From the NCBI GenBank assembly GCA_945860325.1, contig CAMARL010000032.1, positions 1-14,220 on the forward strand: a stretch of DNA of 14,220 nt. The letters run 5' to 3'. The DNA comes from Spirosoma fluviale. Lineage in GTDB: Bacteria > Bacteroidota > Bacteroidia > Cytophagales > Spirosomataceae. The notes below the pieces were generated by a model. That model worked only from the letters and a program-made list of their open reading frames with translations. It ran no database searches and was not told the origin of the DNA. This document shows positions 5,559-13,729 of this stretch, piece after piece. Within the stretch, counting starts at the first letter, position 1; every line of letters starts with the position of its first letter. Both the position numbers and the translations under genes were made by a program.

Positions 5559-7493
5559 ATGCCAAGAATAATCGTTGGTTCTGGGGTTGTTAATCAAATC
5601 CCATTAGATTGGGAGGGTAACTTTATACGTGTTTTAAACGTAATCCAAGAAGCTCAACAATTTCATGTTTCCATTTTATGCTTGCCTGAGCTATGTTTAA
5701 CAGGTTATGGCTGCGAGGATCAGTTCTATTCCTCATTTACAGAAGAGAAAGCTTGGTCATATTTAACAAAATTAATACCTCATACTTCTGATATTACTGT
5801 TTTTGTTGGCCTACCGATTCGTTATTCTGGTAAACTTTATAATGTTTCAGCCTGTATTTCCAACAAAAATTTAATCGCCTTAATTCCTAAACAATATTTA
5901 GCTAACGACGGATTACATTATGAGGCTCGTTGGTTTACCCCATGGCCAGCTGCCCAAAGAAATTATCTTGTCAAAGATGGCCTTAAAATTCCTATGGGTG
6001 ATTATCGGGTCAACATAGGGAAAGGAATTTTACTAGGTGTGGAAATATGCCAAGATGCCTGGGAAGGAGAAAATCGTCCGGCTATCTCGTTGGGCCAACG
6101 AGGGGTTTCGTTGATTTGCAATCCGACAGCCTCGCATTTTGCTTTTGGTAAATCACAAATTAGAAAAAAATTAGCCATTGAAGGGGCCAAAATAATTAAT
6201 GGAGTTTATTTGTTTGCGAATTTATTGGGCAATGAATCTGGTCGAGTGATTTTCGATGGAGATGCTTACATTGCTCAGAATGGCCGAATTATAGCTGAGT
6301 CCAATCGTTTTTCATTTGCCGACTCAAACTTAATTTATGGTGCGGTTGACCTTCAAGCAATCTCAAGCCAAGAAGACGATATTATTGAGTCCAAAACAGA
6401 GATTTCTGAAACAGATCAACCTGTCACAGAAATGGCAATAAACCCTTGGGAAGATTCTGAATATATTAAAGAAGAGGAATTTGCTCGGGCCATATCATTA
6501 GGTCTGTTTGATTACCTACGAAAGTCTAAATCCTTTGGTTATGTGGTTTCCTTATCGGGTGGTGCTGACTCTTCGGCCATTAGTTCGCTTTGTTTTATGG
6601 CGATGCGTTTGGCAGAAAAAGAGATCGGATTTCAAGGACTCAAGCAAAAATTAGCCCATATACCTTGGATGAATTCGGTTTCAGACCTGCGTGGATTAAT
6701 GTCAAAATTGTTGACAACGATCTACCAAGGAACGGTTAATTCCTCCACTGACACGCGTCAATCAGCAAAAGAATTAGCTGAATTTATAGGTTCTACTCAC
6801 TTTGAAATCGATATTGATGCACTGGTGAAAGGGTATCGAACGTTAATTGAGGGCGCCATTGATCGTACTTTATCTTGGGAGACAGATGATATAACCTTGC
6901 AAAACGTGCAGGCTCGCGTAAGAAGTCCAAGCGCTTGGATGTTTGCCAATATTAATAATGCGCTACTTTTAGCTACTTCAAATCGGTCAGAGGCAAGTGT
7001 TGGATATGCGACGATGGATGGAGATACTTCGGGATCTATTTCACCTATTGCCGGAATTGATAAAACATTTTTGAGAAAATGGTTGATTTGGGCAGAAATG
7101 CACGGCACTGTTGAGTGTGATAAAATGGCAGGTTTACACAGGGTCAACTCCCTTGAGCCGAGTGCTGAGCTTAGGCCATTAGGGAGTCATCAAGTAGATG
7201 AGGAGGATTTGATGCCTTATCCATTATTAAATGACTTGGAACGCTTGGCTTTTTATGATCGAAAATCTCCTTCAGCATGTCAGGAACTTATTGTTGAAAT
7301 GTATCAATCAAAGTTTTCGAAGGATCAATTAATCGAATTTACACATCGTTTTTATCAGCTTTGGGCAAGAAACCAATGGAAGCGGGAGCGTTATGCACCA
7401 GGCTTTCATGTAGATGATTACAGTTTAGACCCTAAATCTTGGTTAAGATTTCCCATCTTATCTGCAGGCTTAGAAAAAGATTTACCCGCTTAA
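5559..7493 (+). CDS. nadE: Glutamine-dependent NAD+ synthetase
   Basis: This cytoplasmic enzyme amidates nicotinic acid adenine dinucleotide to NAD+ using ATP and ammonia from glutamine. It has 644 residues in two domains. The N-terminal nitrilase-type glutaminase (about 1-270) carries the Glu-Lys-Cys triad: E44 in LCLPELCLTGYG, K111 in IPKQYL and C164 in VEICQDAWEG. The C-terminal synthetase (about 300-640) has the ATP pyrophosphatase P-loop SGGADSS starting at S333. ATSNRSEASVGYATMDGD and GSISPIAGIDKTFLRKWL are further synthetase blocks. The length matches two-domain bacterial enzymes such as the mycobacterial one. The ATG at 5559 follows the previous stop with no gap, and coaX follows after two bases. 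The pairing with coaX puts NAD and CoA cofactor synthesis under one transcript. All key residues are present. Confidence 0.96.
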   Translation: MPRIIVGSGVVNQIPLDWEGNFIRVLNVIQEAQQFHVSILCLPELCLTGYGCEDQFYSSFTEEKAWSYLTKLIPHTSDITVFVGLPIRYSGKLYNVSACISNKNLIALIPKQYLANDGLHYEARWFTPWPAAQRNYLVKDGLKIPMGDYRVNIGKGILLGVEICQDAWEGENRPAISLGQRGVSLICNPTASHFAFGKSQIRKKLAIEGAKIINGVYLFANLLGNESGRVIFDGDAYIAQNGRIIAESNRFSFADSNLIYGAVDLQAISSQEDDIIESKTEISETDQPVTEMAINPWEDSEYIKEEEFARAISLGLFDYLRKSKSFGYVVSLSGGADSSAISSLCFMAMRLAEKEIGFQGLKQKLAHIPWMNSVSDLRGLMSKLLTTIYQGTVNSSTDTRQSAKELAEFIGSTHFEIDIDALVKGYRTLIEGAIDRTLSWETDDITLQNVQARVRSPSAWMFANINNALLLATSNRSEASVGYATMDGDTSGSISPIAGIDKTFLRKWLIWAEMHGTVECDKMAGLHRVNSLEPSAELRPLGSHQVDEEDLMPYPLLNDLERLAFYDRKSPSACQELIVEMYQSKFSKDQLIEFTHRFYQLWARNQWKRERYAPGFHVDDYSLDPKSWLRFPILSAGLEKDLPA

Positions 7494-7495
7494 TT

Positions 7496-8254
7496 ATGCT
7501 ATTAGTCATCGACATTGGAAATACGGACATCGTATTTGGATTTTATGCTGAGAATACGTGGAAAGCAATTTTACGTACTCCCACGCATCAGCCGTGGAGT
7601 CCATTGCGTTTGCAAATGTGGTTAGTGAAGGAATTGAAAGAGAAGGGATTTGATTCCTATCAACCAGATTCCATCTTAATTAGTTCGGTCGTTCCATCGG
7701 TGTTACCTCAAATTCAGAAGGGAGTTGATTTTTGGTCAGGTAAAAAATCGATGTGTATGGGCACTGAATTGTATTCGAAATTACCCATTGACGTTATTAG
7801 CCCAGATGAAATAGGTTCAGATTTAGTGGCTAATTCTATGTATGCCCATTTAAATTATAAAACCGATGTGCTCATTGTTGACTTTGGTACCGCTTTGACT
7901 TTTACTTTGGTGGACGCAAAGGGGAAAATGCAAGGTGTTTCTATTGCCCCAGGATTGCAAACAGCAGTTAAATCTTTGTTTTCACAGACGGCCCAACTAC
8001 CTGAAGTGCCTCTTGAGATGCCAGAATCGGCCTTGGGCTTTGATACGGTTTCTGCGATTCAATCCGGAATATTATGGGGCTATGTAGGATTAGTGAAGGA
8101 AATGATTTTTCAAATCAAAGCAGAGAAAGGTGCTCACATTAAAGTGTTAGCTACGGGAGGATTATCCTCTATTTTAACCCCCTTAGAATCTTCATTTGAC
8201 GAAGTAAACAAGTTAATAACACTTGAAGGATTAAGGTTAATCGCTTCTTTATAA
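7496..8254 (+). CDS. coaX: Type III pantothenate kinase
   Basis: CoaX phosphorylates pantothenate with ATP, the first committed step of CoA synthesis, in the cytoplasm. Type III enzymes belong to the ASKHA fold and are not feedback-inhibited by CoA. The ATG at 7496 lies two bases after the nadE stop and gives 252 residues starting MLLVIDIGNTD, the expected phosphate-1 motif. A longer frame opening at 7439 would run inside nadE and put 19 implausible residues ahead of that motif, so I rejected it. D109 in PDEIGSDLVAN is the likely catalytic base; many homologues read GxDR here, whereas this one has D-L. VDFGTALTFTLVD, SIAPGLQTAVKSLFSQTAQLP and ATGGLSSIL complete the family pattern. A 10-base gap separates it from the agmatine-deiminase-family gene. 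Confidence 0.93.
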   Translation: MLLVIDIGNTDIVFGFYAENTWKAILRTPTHQPWSPLRLQMWLVKELKEKGFDSYQPDSILISSVVPSVLPQIQKGVDFWSGKKSMCMGTELYSKLPIDVISPDEIGSDLVANSMYAHLNYKTDVLIVDFGTALTFTLVDAKGKMQGVSIAPGLQTAVKSLFSQTAQLPEVPLEMPESALGFDTVSAIQSGILWGYVGLVKEMIFQIKAEKGAHIKVLATGGLSSILTPLESSFDEVNKLITLEGLRLIASL

Positions 8255-8264
8255 TTTCATTGGC

Positions 8265-9305
8265 ATGACTCCAAAATCACAAGGATATTATTTTCCTCCC
8301 GAATGGCATCCTCATGTGGCCACATGGATTACTTTTCCACATAATGATCACTCATGGCAAGCAGAAAAATTGCATGACATATATCCCGAATATTTTCAGT
8401 TGATAAAGGCGATTTCGCTAGGGGAAAAAGTCAATATCAATGCTCATGATTTGGCTTTGAAAGAGTTTATTGAGGGCCAATTACCTATATATGGGATACC
8501 TACTGATCAAATTAAATGTCACATTCGACCCACGAATGATGCTTGGTGCCGAGATCATGGACCTGCATTTTTAATTCATCAGCATAATGCTTCTCGGATG
8601 ATTGTGGATTGGGAATATAATGCTTGGGGTGGTAAATATCCCCCATTTGATGATGATAATAAAATCCCTACTCAGATAGCTCAATCTTTAGACTTGCCAT
8701 TTGCCCAGCCCAAAATCATTATGGAAGGCGGTTCTGTTGAGTTTAATGGAGCGGGAAGTTTATTGACGAGTAGGTCTTGTTTGCTGAATGCCAACAGAAA
8801 CCCTCATTTAAACCAAGTTCAAATTGAAGAATACCTGATGGAGTATTATGGTGTGGACCAAGTGCTTTGGGTGAGTGATGGGATTGTAGGGGATGACACG
8901 GATGGACACATTGACGATACGGTTCGGTTTGTGAATTCAGACACGGTCATAGCCATGGTGGAGCCTAAAAAATCCGATGAAAATCATGCGGTGTTAGCTA
9001 AAAATTTATCGGAATTATCACAGATGCGTTTAATTTCTGGTAAGCAGCTTACGATTGTTGAATTACCCATGCCAGATCCTGTCATCATTGATGAATTTAG
9101 GGCGCCTGGTTCGTATGCCAATTTTTACATTTCCAATGCAGGGGTTTTAGTGCCTACCTTTGATTGTCCTCAGGATGAAATAGCTTTAGACCTTTTAGCA
9201 CAATTATTTAGGGATAGACCCGTTATAGGGTTGTCTGCCAAAAAAATTATTTGGGGGCAAGGAAGTTTTCATTGCTTGACCCAACAAGAACCTCAGGGAA
9301 ATTAA
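8265..9305 (+). CDS. aguA: Agmatine deiminase family protein (PPAD/AguA type)
   Basis: This is a predicted guanidino-group-modifying enzyme that hydrolyses agmatine to N-carbamoylputrescine and ammonia through a covalent cysteine intermediate. It has 346 residues, within the family's 340-380. Catalytic and substrate positions are visible: D92 and R96-D97 in NDAWCRDHGPAF, E154 in MEGGSVEFNGAG, H215 in DDTDGHIDDTVRF and C337 in GQGSFHCLTQQEPQ. The TSRSCLLNANRNP block is also typical. The fold is a five-bladed pentein propeller. It has no signal peptide and is presumed cytoplasmic, which argues against the secreted Porphyromonas-type peptidylarginine deiminase. No N-carbamoylputrescine amidase (aguB) lies beside it, so the substrate is assigned only from family membership. 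Its stop overlaps the next start by one base (TAATG), implying translational coupling. Confidence 0.88.
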   Translation: MTPKSQGYYFPPEWHPHVATWITFPHNDHSWQAEKLHDIYPEYFQLIKAISLGEKVNINAHDLALKEFIEGQLPIYGIPTDQIKCHIRPTNDAWCRDHGPAFLIHQHNASRMIVDWEYNAWGGKYPPFDDDNKIPTQIAQSLDLPFAQPKIIMEGGSVEFNGAGSLLTSRSCLLNANRNPHLNQVQIEEYLMEYYGVDQVLWVSDGIVGDDTDGHIDDTVRFVNSDTVIAMVEPKKSDENHAVLAKNLSELSQMRLISGKQLTIVELPMPDPVIIDEFRAPGSYANFYISNAGVLVPTFDCPQDEIALDLLAQLFRDRPVIGLSAKKIIWGQGSFHCLTQQEPQGN

Positions 9306-10009
9306 TGCATAAATTTATACTACTAATATTTGCTGTGTGCTTGTTCGGGTGCCATTCAGGTAGACGTTTGTCCCCCAATGCAAATGTGGCTATCAAGAAG
9401 GTTCAGCTAAAAAGCAAGCAAGTTGATCTACTACTTAAGCCGTTAATCGCGCACGACATTCAGGAAAATTTAACGCTATATGATGAGTTGTTTGTCTCCT
9501 ATAGTCTGAGTGTGGTGGATCGAGATTCAGTGGTTAAATCGGCTCATGGGACAAGGTATTTAGGTAAAGTTAAAAAAGGGGCTAAAATAAGTTTGGATTC
9601 AATACCTAGTTTACGTTTGGATTTTAAAGAAGGACAAAAATTAGGCATACAAATAGCCCTTTGGGAAATCGATGACTATTCAAAGAGTCAAATTTTTTTA
9701 AATAAGGTGAGTTCTTACAGTGAAGCACTTCAAATTCCACTGGCATTCGTAGAATGGAGTTCTGCAAGCAATCCTTTAGGGTGGTTTTTGTGGGGTACGA
9801 GATTAAGTTCTATGGGATTAGACTTCTTAGCCACTTTGGATCGAGATGATTTATTGGGTATTTCTGAGGTGGTATGGACTTGGGAAGATTTGTCTCTTCA
9901 AAACAGACCCAGAATTAAACGCATTCATTGGAAGGGCAAAGATTCATCAATAAATTCTTTTCATTATGAATTTGGGTATGAAATAAAGGTCAAGGATATT
10001 GTCAAATAG
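9305..10009 (+). CDS. Putative lipoprotein of unknown function
   Basis: I recognise no characterised family. I chose the ATG at 9305, which overlaps the preceding stop as TAATG and gives 234 residues beginning MHKFILLIFAVCLFGC. This is a textbook lipoprotein signal, with C16 in LFGC as the lipidated residue. A frame open from 9251 would place 18 unlikely residues ahead of it. The mature part has alternating hydrophobic stretches suggesting a mostly beta protein, with a Trp-rich segment (EWSSASNPLGWFLWGTRL) near residues 150-170 and another Trp cluster (VVWTWEDL) near 200. A C2-like or other beta-sandwich fold is possible, but I cannot assign it. It is the last gene of the five-gene unit, and its coupling to the deiminase gene does not reveal a role. 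It is followed by a 74-base spacer. Confidence 0.8.
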   Translation: MHKFILLIFAVCLFGCHSGRRLSPNANVAIKKVQLKSKQVDLLLKPLIAHDIQENLTLYDELFVSYSLSVVDRDSVVKSAHGTRYLGKVKKGAKISLDSIPSLRLDFKEGQKLGIQIALWEIDDYSKSQIFLNKVSSYSEALQIPLAFVEWSSASNPLGWFLWGTRLSSMGLDFLATLDRDDLLGISEVVWTWEDLSLQNRPRIKRIHWKGKDSSINSFHYEFGYEIKVKDIVK

Positions 10010-10040
10010 ATCACTTTCTCAATGATTTTTCGTAATTTTA

Positions 10041-10068
10041 TTGGCTTATCTAGGTCAAATAAGACCAA
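10041..10068 (+). repeat. Imperfect inverted repeat / RNA hairpin before the isomerase operon
   Basis: TTGG-CTTAT (10041-10049) pairs with ATAAG-A-CCAA (10059-10068). This gives nine base pairs with a single bulged A and a 9-base loop. A second, competing inverted repeat, GGTC (10053-10056) with GACC (10063-10066), lies inside it, so the two hairpins are mutually exclusive. The element ends 15 bases before the start of the large isomerase gene. It lacks an adjoining T tract, so it is a poor intrinsic terminator. An operator or 5' leader structure is possible, as is chance. Confidence 0.35.
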
Positions 10069-10083
10069 AAGATTTTAATTTTT

Positions 10084-12348
10084 ATGCGTTTAAAAATACG
10101 TTTTCTATTTTTATTGTTTTTGGGAGTTGGCTTGTTGCCTAATATTTCTAAGGCTCAATCTGATTTTGTGCTACAAATAGGAAATAAGAAAATCAGTTCA
10201 TCCCTTTTTGAGAAAGATTACAGGAGATTATTAGAGAGCGATAGCATCAAATCGGGGAATAAGCAAAAGTTTTTGTCGGATTACATTGATTATCAAATCA
10301 AGATATTAGCTGCTGAGGAAGCTAAAATTCCTTCATCTCCTGGATTTCAAGATGAATATCAAAGTTTTAGGAAGGAATTAGCCAGTCCTTACTTGATCGA
10401 TAATGATCAATTGGAGACCTTGGTTAGGGAAGCTTATCAGCGGTCTAAATTTGAGAAGCAGATTTCACAAATTCTCGTGAAATTACCTATAAATCCAAGT
10501 GCCGCGGATACCTTGTTGGCCTTTCGCAAAATTGACAACATTCGTAAAAAACTGGTAGCAGGGGAAGATTTCCAAGCATTAGCTACTAAGGTTTCTGAGG
10601 ATGAAATGTCAGCGGCTAGAGGAGGATTATTAGGTTATGTCTCTATACTTCAAACTAAATACCCGCTTGAAAATGCCATTTATTCGTTAGAGAGGGGCCA
10701 GTATTCGGGCATTATTCGAACTGAGACAGGATATCATATCATCAAAGTGTTGGATATTCGACCTAATCAAGGTAAGATACGTTTAGCTCATATTTTAATT
10801 TCGGTACCGGTAACGGCAGCCACCAATTTGCAAGTAGAGGCAAAAAATAAGATCGATCAGGTACAAAAGTATTTAGCGAAAGGGGAGGATACATTTGAAA
10901 CAATTTGTAGAAACTTTTCAGAGGATCCCTATTCGAAGGGCAGAGGAGGCGAATTAAGGCGTTGGTATTCTTCATCCGAATTATCCGAAGAACTTCAAGA
11001 TAAATTATTTGGTATTCAGCGACTCGGTGATTTTACGGAACCTATCCGGACAAATTTAGGTTGGCAAATCTTTAAATTATTAGACAAAAAACCGTTGTTG
11101 AGTTATGAGGAGATGGCTGAATATTTAAAGCAAAAAGTATTAACTGATGCTGATCGCAGTGCGATTATTAAGTCATCATTTATGAAGCGTGTCCGTCAAG
11201 AAAATAAAGTTTTGCTGAATGAGGCTAACAAAAAAATAGCGCTGGAGCGTTTTGCTCAAGACCGCGTCGGTGATGAGGTTTATTTAAATTTGCCTATATT
11301 TTCCATAGACCAAAAGTCTTTTTCCGTGAGGGATTTTTACGCTTTTATCGTCGATCAGCAGAGAAAAAAGATTAAGGCTTTGGGATATTTGCCAACTATC
11401 TCTGAACAGTTTTGGTTGGATGAGTTTATCGATTTGTACACACTTCAGGTAGAGGAGCAGCATTTGGAGGTAAAATATCCAGCTTTTAAAGATCAAATGA
11501 AGGAATTCTATGAGGGCAGTTTGTTTAGTAAGATTACGGAAAGGGAGATTTTTGATCCTTCTTTAGATTCGGTGCGCCAACAAAAATATTTTATGTCCAA
11601 TGAGTTGAAGTTTACATTACCCACTCGATTGGAAGCTAAACTTTTTAGTGCAGATAACCCAAAAACTCTTTCTGATGCTTTAGAGCTATTAAAGTCAGCG
11701 CCCTATCCGATGAATAAGCGTTTCCCTGATCTTTTGTTTCAGTTCGGGCAAAGTCAATTGGCAGACGCGTCTGCTAAACTTTTACAAGAATTATTTATTT
11801 TAATGGCTAAGAATAGAGAGTATGTCATTGAAATTTCTGGACATCATGATTCAAGTGAATTGGATAGTTTGGCTCAAGGAAGGATTAATCGGGTAGCTTC
11901 GTATTTAAATAAAAAGGGAATTGCAAACACTCGGATAATTGAAAAATTAGAGGGAAATTTGAAGTCTGCTTCGAAAACGGATAAAACAAAAAATTCGCGC
12001 GTTTCATTAAAGTTTTATTCTCAATCGATGGAGGATGTAGTTAAACGGTTTAATGCGATTAAACCATTGAGTCTTATCGCTGAAGAAGGTTTTTTTAAAC
12101 GTGGAGAAAATGCGATATTGGATAGTATACCGTGGGAAGTAGGAAAAAAGAATTTTGTAAAAGCGGGCAGGTATTATTTTGTTGACGTAAAAAATATTGA
12201 AAAAGAGCGATTGAAGAGTTTTACTGAAGCTCGAAGTTCAATTATTCGAAATTTACAGGCTGATTTAGAACAAAAGTGGTTATTAAATTTGAAACAAAGT
12301 TTTCCTATTATCCGACAAGAGGATGAGTTAACTAAAATAATGCAATAG
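10084..12348 (+). CDS. Periplasmic peptidylprolyl isomerase with two parvulin domains and an embedded OmpA-like domain
   Basis: This is a predicted exported folding factor for envelope proteins, related to SurA and PpiD. It has 754 residues. A signal peptide (1-24) ends at SKAQ. A helical chaperone-type N-region is followed by parvulin domain 1 at about 127-225 (GGLLGYVS, GYHIIKVLDIRP) and parvulin domain 2 at about 232-335 (RLAHILISVP, FSEDPYSKGRGGELRRW, LGWQIFKLLDKKP). After a helical stretch, residues about 546-645 align along their length with an OmpA-like domain: LLFQFGQSQLADAS, VIEISGHHDSSELD, LAQGRINRVASYLNKKGI and KNSRVSLKFYS. D589 and R600 match the peptidoglycan-binding Asp/Arg, but 11 residues apart instead of 15. 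The last 100 residues (IPWEVGKKNF, then helices with EQKWLLNLKQSF) resemble the C-terminal end of Bacteroidota PpiD-like isomerases. The surA-type gene follows after two bases. The parvulin call is firm; the OmpA-like call is from hand alignment. Confidence 0.88.
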   Translation: MRLKIRFLFLLFLGVGLLPNISKAQSDFVLQIGNKKISSSLFEKDYRRLLESDSIKSGNKQKFLSDYIDYQIKILAAEEAKIPSSPGFQDEYQSFRKELASPYLIDNDQLETLVREAYQRSKFEKQISQILVKLPINPSAADTLLAFRKIDNIRKKLVAGEDFQALATKVSEDEMSAARGGLLGYVSILQTKYPLENAIYSLERGQYSGIIRTETGYHIIKVLDIRPNQGKIRLAHILISVPVTAATNLQVEAKNKIDQVQKYLAKGEDTFETICRNFSEDPYSKGRGGELRRWYSSSELSEELQDKLFGIQRLGDFTEPIRTNLGWQIFKLLDKKPLLSYEEMAEYLKQKVLTDADRSAIIKSSFMKRVRQENKVLLNEANKKIALERFAQDRVGDEVYLNLPIFSIDQKSFSVRDFYAFIVDQQRKKIKALGYLPTISEQFWLDEFIDLYTLQVEEQHLEVKYPAFKDQMKEFYEGSLFSKITEREIFDPSLDSVRQQKYFMSNELKFTLPTRLEAKLFSADNPKTLSDALELLKSAPYPMNKRFPDLLFQFGQSQLADASAKLLQELFILMAKNREYVIEISGHHDSSELDSLAQGRINRVASYLNKKGIANTRIIEKLEGNLKSASKTDKTKNSRVSLKFYSQSMEDVVKRFNAIKPLSLIAEEGFFKRGENAILDSIPWEVGKKNFVKAGRYYFVDVKNIEKERLKSFTEARSSIIRNLQADLEQKWLLNLKQSFPIIRQEDELTKIMQ

Positions 12349-12350
12349 AA

Positions 12351-13727
12351 ATGATGAGGATTAAGAATTTATTTTTAGGAGTGGTGAGTTGTTTGATTTC
12401 GATCACCAGTGTAGCTCAAGAAGCAAATACGGCTCAATTGTTGGATAAAATCATTGCAAAAGTGGATAACCACTATATCCTGAAATCAGAGATTGAGCAA
12501 CAATTTCAGCAATATCAGACTAGTGGTCAAGCCAACACTCCAGATCGCTGCCAAATTTTGGAAGGATTAGTGATCAATAAGCTTATGTTGGCAAAAGCTG
12601 AAATTGACTCAGTGATTGTCGAAGACAAGCGTATTGAATTGGAATTGAGTTCTCGAATGGACCAAATGGAGCAGCAATATGGTACTGCGAAGAATATTGT
12701 GGAGGCTTTTGGTAAACCCATTGCTACGATGAAAGAGGAGTTGAGGGCCAATTTAAAGGAGCAGATGACGGGTCGTAAAATGCAGGATAAAATTACGGAT
12801 GACGTAAAAATAACGCCTAAGGAAGTGGCTGCATTTTTTACTACTATTCCCACGGACTCCTTGCCATATCTGCCGTCAGAAGTTGAGGTGGGACATATCG
12901 TTCGCTTAGCTCAACCGAATAAGGATCAAAAAAATGAATTAATTTCCCGATTGTTAGATTACCGTAGGCGAATTGAAAAGGGGGAAAGCTTTGAAGAATT
13001 GGCGAAATTATATTCGGAGGATTTGGGGAGTGGAAAACGTGGGGGAGATTTAGGTTTCTCTAAGCGTGGCCAGATGGTGGCACCGTTTGAGGCAGCTGCC
13101 TTGAAATTAAAGCCAAATCAAATGTCAGAAGTGGTTGAAAGTGAGTTTGGTTTTCACATGATTCAGTTATTGGATGTGCGTGGTCAGGAGTATCATGCGA
13201 GACATATTTTGCTTAGACCTGATTATCAAAAATTAGATTTATCGGAGCCTACTAAATATTTAGATAGTATTCGGATTTTAATTCAGCGTGATTCTGTAAA
13301 GTTTGATGCGGCTGCTCGCGATCATTCTCAGGATAAAGGAACGCAAGATGCTGGTGGTTTAATCATGGATATGGGTAGTCGTTCATACCGAATTCCTTTT
13401 GACGGAACGATGGAGCCAGGTTTGTATTTTTCTGTTGATTCCATGAAAGTTGGGACTATTTCAACTCCTATTCCTTATCGGACAGAAGATGGCCGAAGTG
13501 CTGTTCGTATTTTATATTTTAAGGCAAAGCATCCGCCTCATTTTGCTAATTTAAAAGAGGATTATCAGAAAATTTCTAATATAGCCTTGACTCGAAAGAA
13601 GAATGATGCGATTGAAAAATGGTTTTTGAAAGCTAAGGAAGACGTATTTATTTACATTGATGATGAGTTTAAAAGTTGCAATACGCTTGGGACTGTTGGC
13701 GGATCATCGGGAGGAGCTTCTCAATAA
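12351..13727 (+). CDS. surA: SurA-type periplasmic peptidylprolyl isomerase / chaperone
   Basis: This periplasmic chaperone is expected to escort unfolded outer-membrane proteins towards the assembly machinery and to isomerise prolyl bonds. It has 458 residues; E. coli SurA has 428. The signal peptide (1-22) ends at SVAQ. The SurA N-terminal helical domain spans about 25-170 (DKIIAKVDNHYILKSEIEQQ, then ILEGLVINKLML). Parvulin domain 1 (about 177-275) is canonical: EVEVGHIVR, GESFEELAKLYSED, GKRGGDLGFSKRGQM, GFHMIQLLDVR. Parvulin domain 2 (about 280-392) is more divergent: EYHARHILLRP, FDAAARDHSQDKGTQDAGG. The C-terminus is a short Gly/Ser tail after a lone cysteine (KSCNTLGTVGGSSGG). The tandem ATGATG leaves the start ambiguous by one codon. 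It sits between the OmpA-containing isomerase and a MoxR ATPase with two-base spacings, implying one operon. Confidence 0.93.
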   Translation: MMRIKNLFLGVVSCLISITSVAQEANTAQLLDKIIAKVDNHYILKSEIEQQFQQYQTSGQANTPDRCQILEGLVINKLMLAKAEIDSVIVEDKRIELELSSRMDQMEQQYGTAKNIVEAFGKPIATMKEELRANLKEQMTGRKMQDKITDDVKITPKEVAAFFTTIPTDSLPYLPSEVEVGHIVRLAQPNKDQKNELISRLLDYRRRIEKGESFEELAKLYSEDLGSGKRGGDLGFSKRGQMVAPFEAAALKLKPNQMSEVVESEFGFHMIQLLDVRGQEYHARHILLRPDYQKLDLSEPTKYLDSIRILIQRDSVKFDAAARDHSQDKGTQDAGGLIMDMGSRSYRIPFDGTMEPGLYFSVDSMKVGTISTPIPYRTEDGRSAVRILYFKAKHPPHFANLKEDYQKISNIALTRKKNDAIEKWFLKAKEDVFIYIDDEFKSCNTLGTVGGSSGGASQ

Positions 13728-13729
13728 GA

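Noticed and set aside
6797..7147. Minus-strand open frame of 116 codons
   Set aside because: It is antisense to the NAD+ synthetase domain of nadE, which is intact. It has no recognisable motif, and the frame is explained by codon bias of the real gene.
7439..7495. Upstream extension of the pantothenate kinase reading frame
   Set aside because: It lies within the 3' end of nadE and would add 19 basic residues before the N-terminal phosphate-binding strand. The ATG at 7496 fits the family exactly.
12527..12853. Minus-strand open frame of 108 codons
   Set aside because: It is antisense to the SurA N-terminal domain, has no domain signature and no upstream signal.
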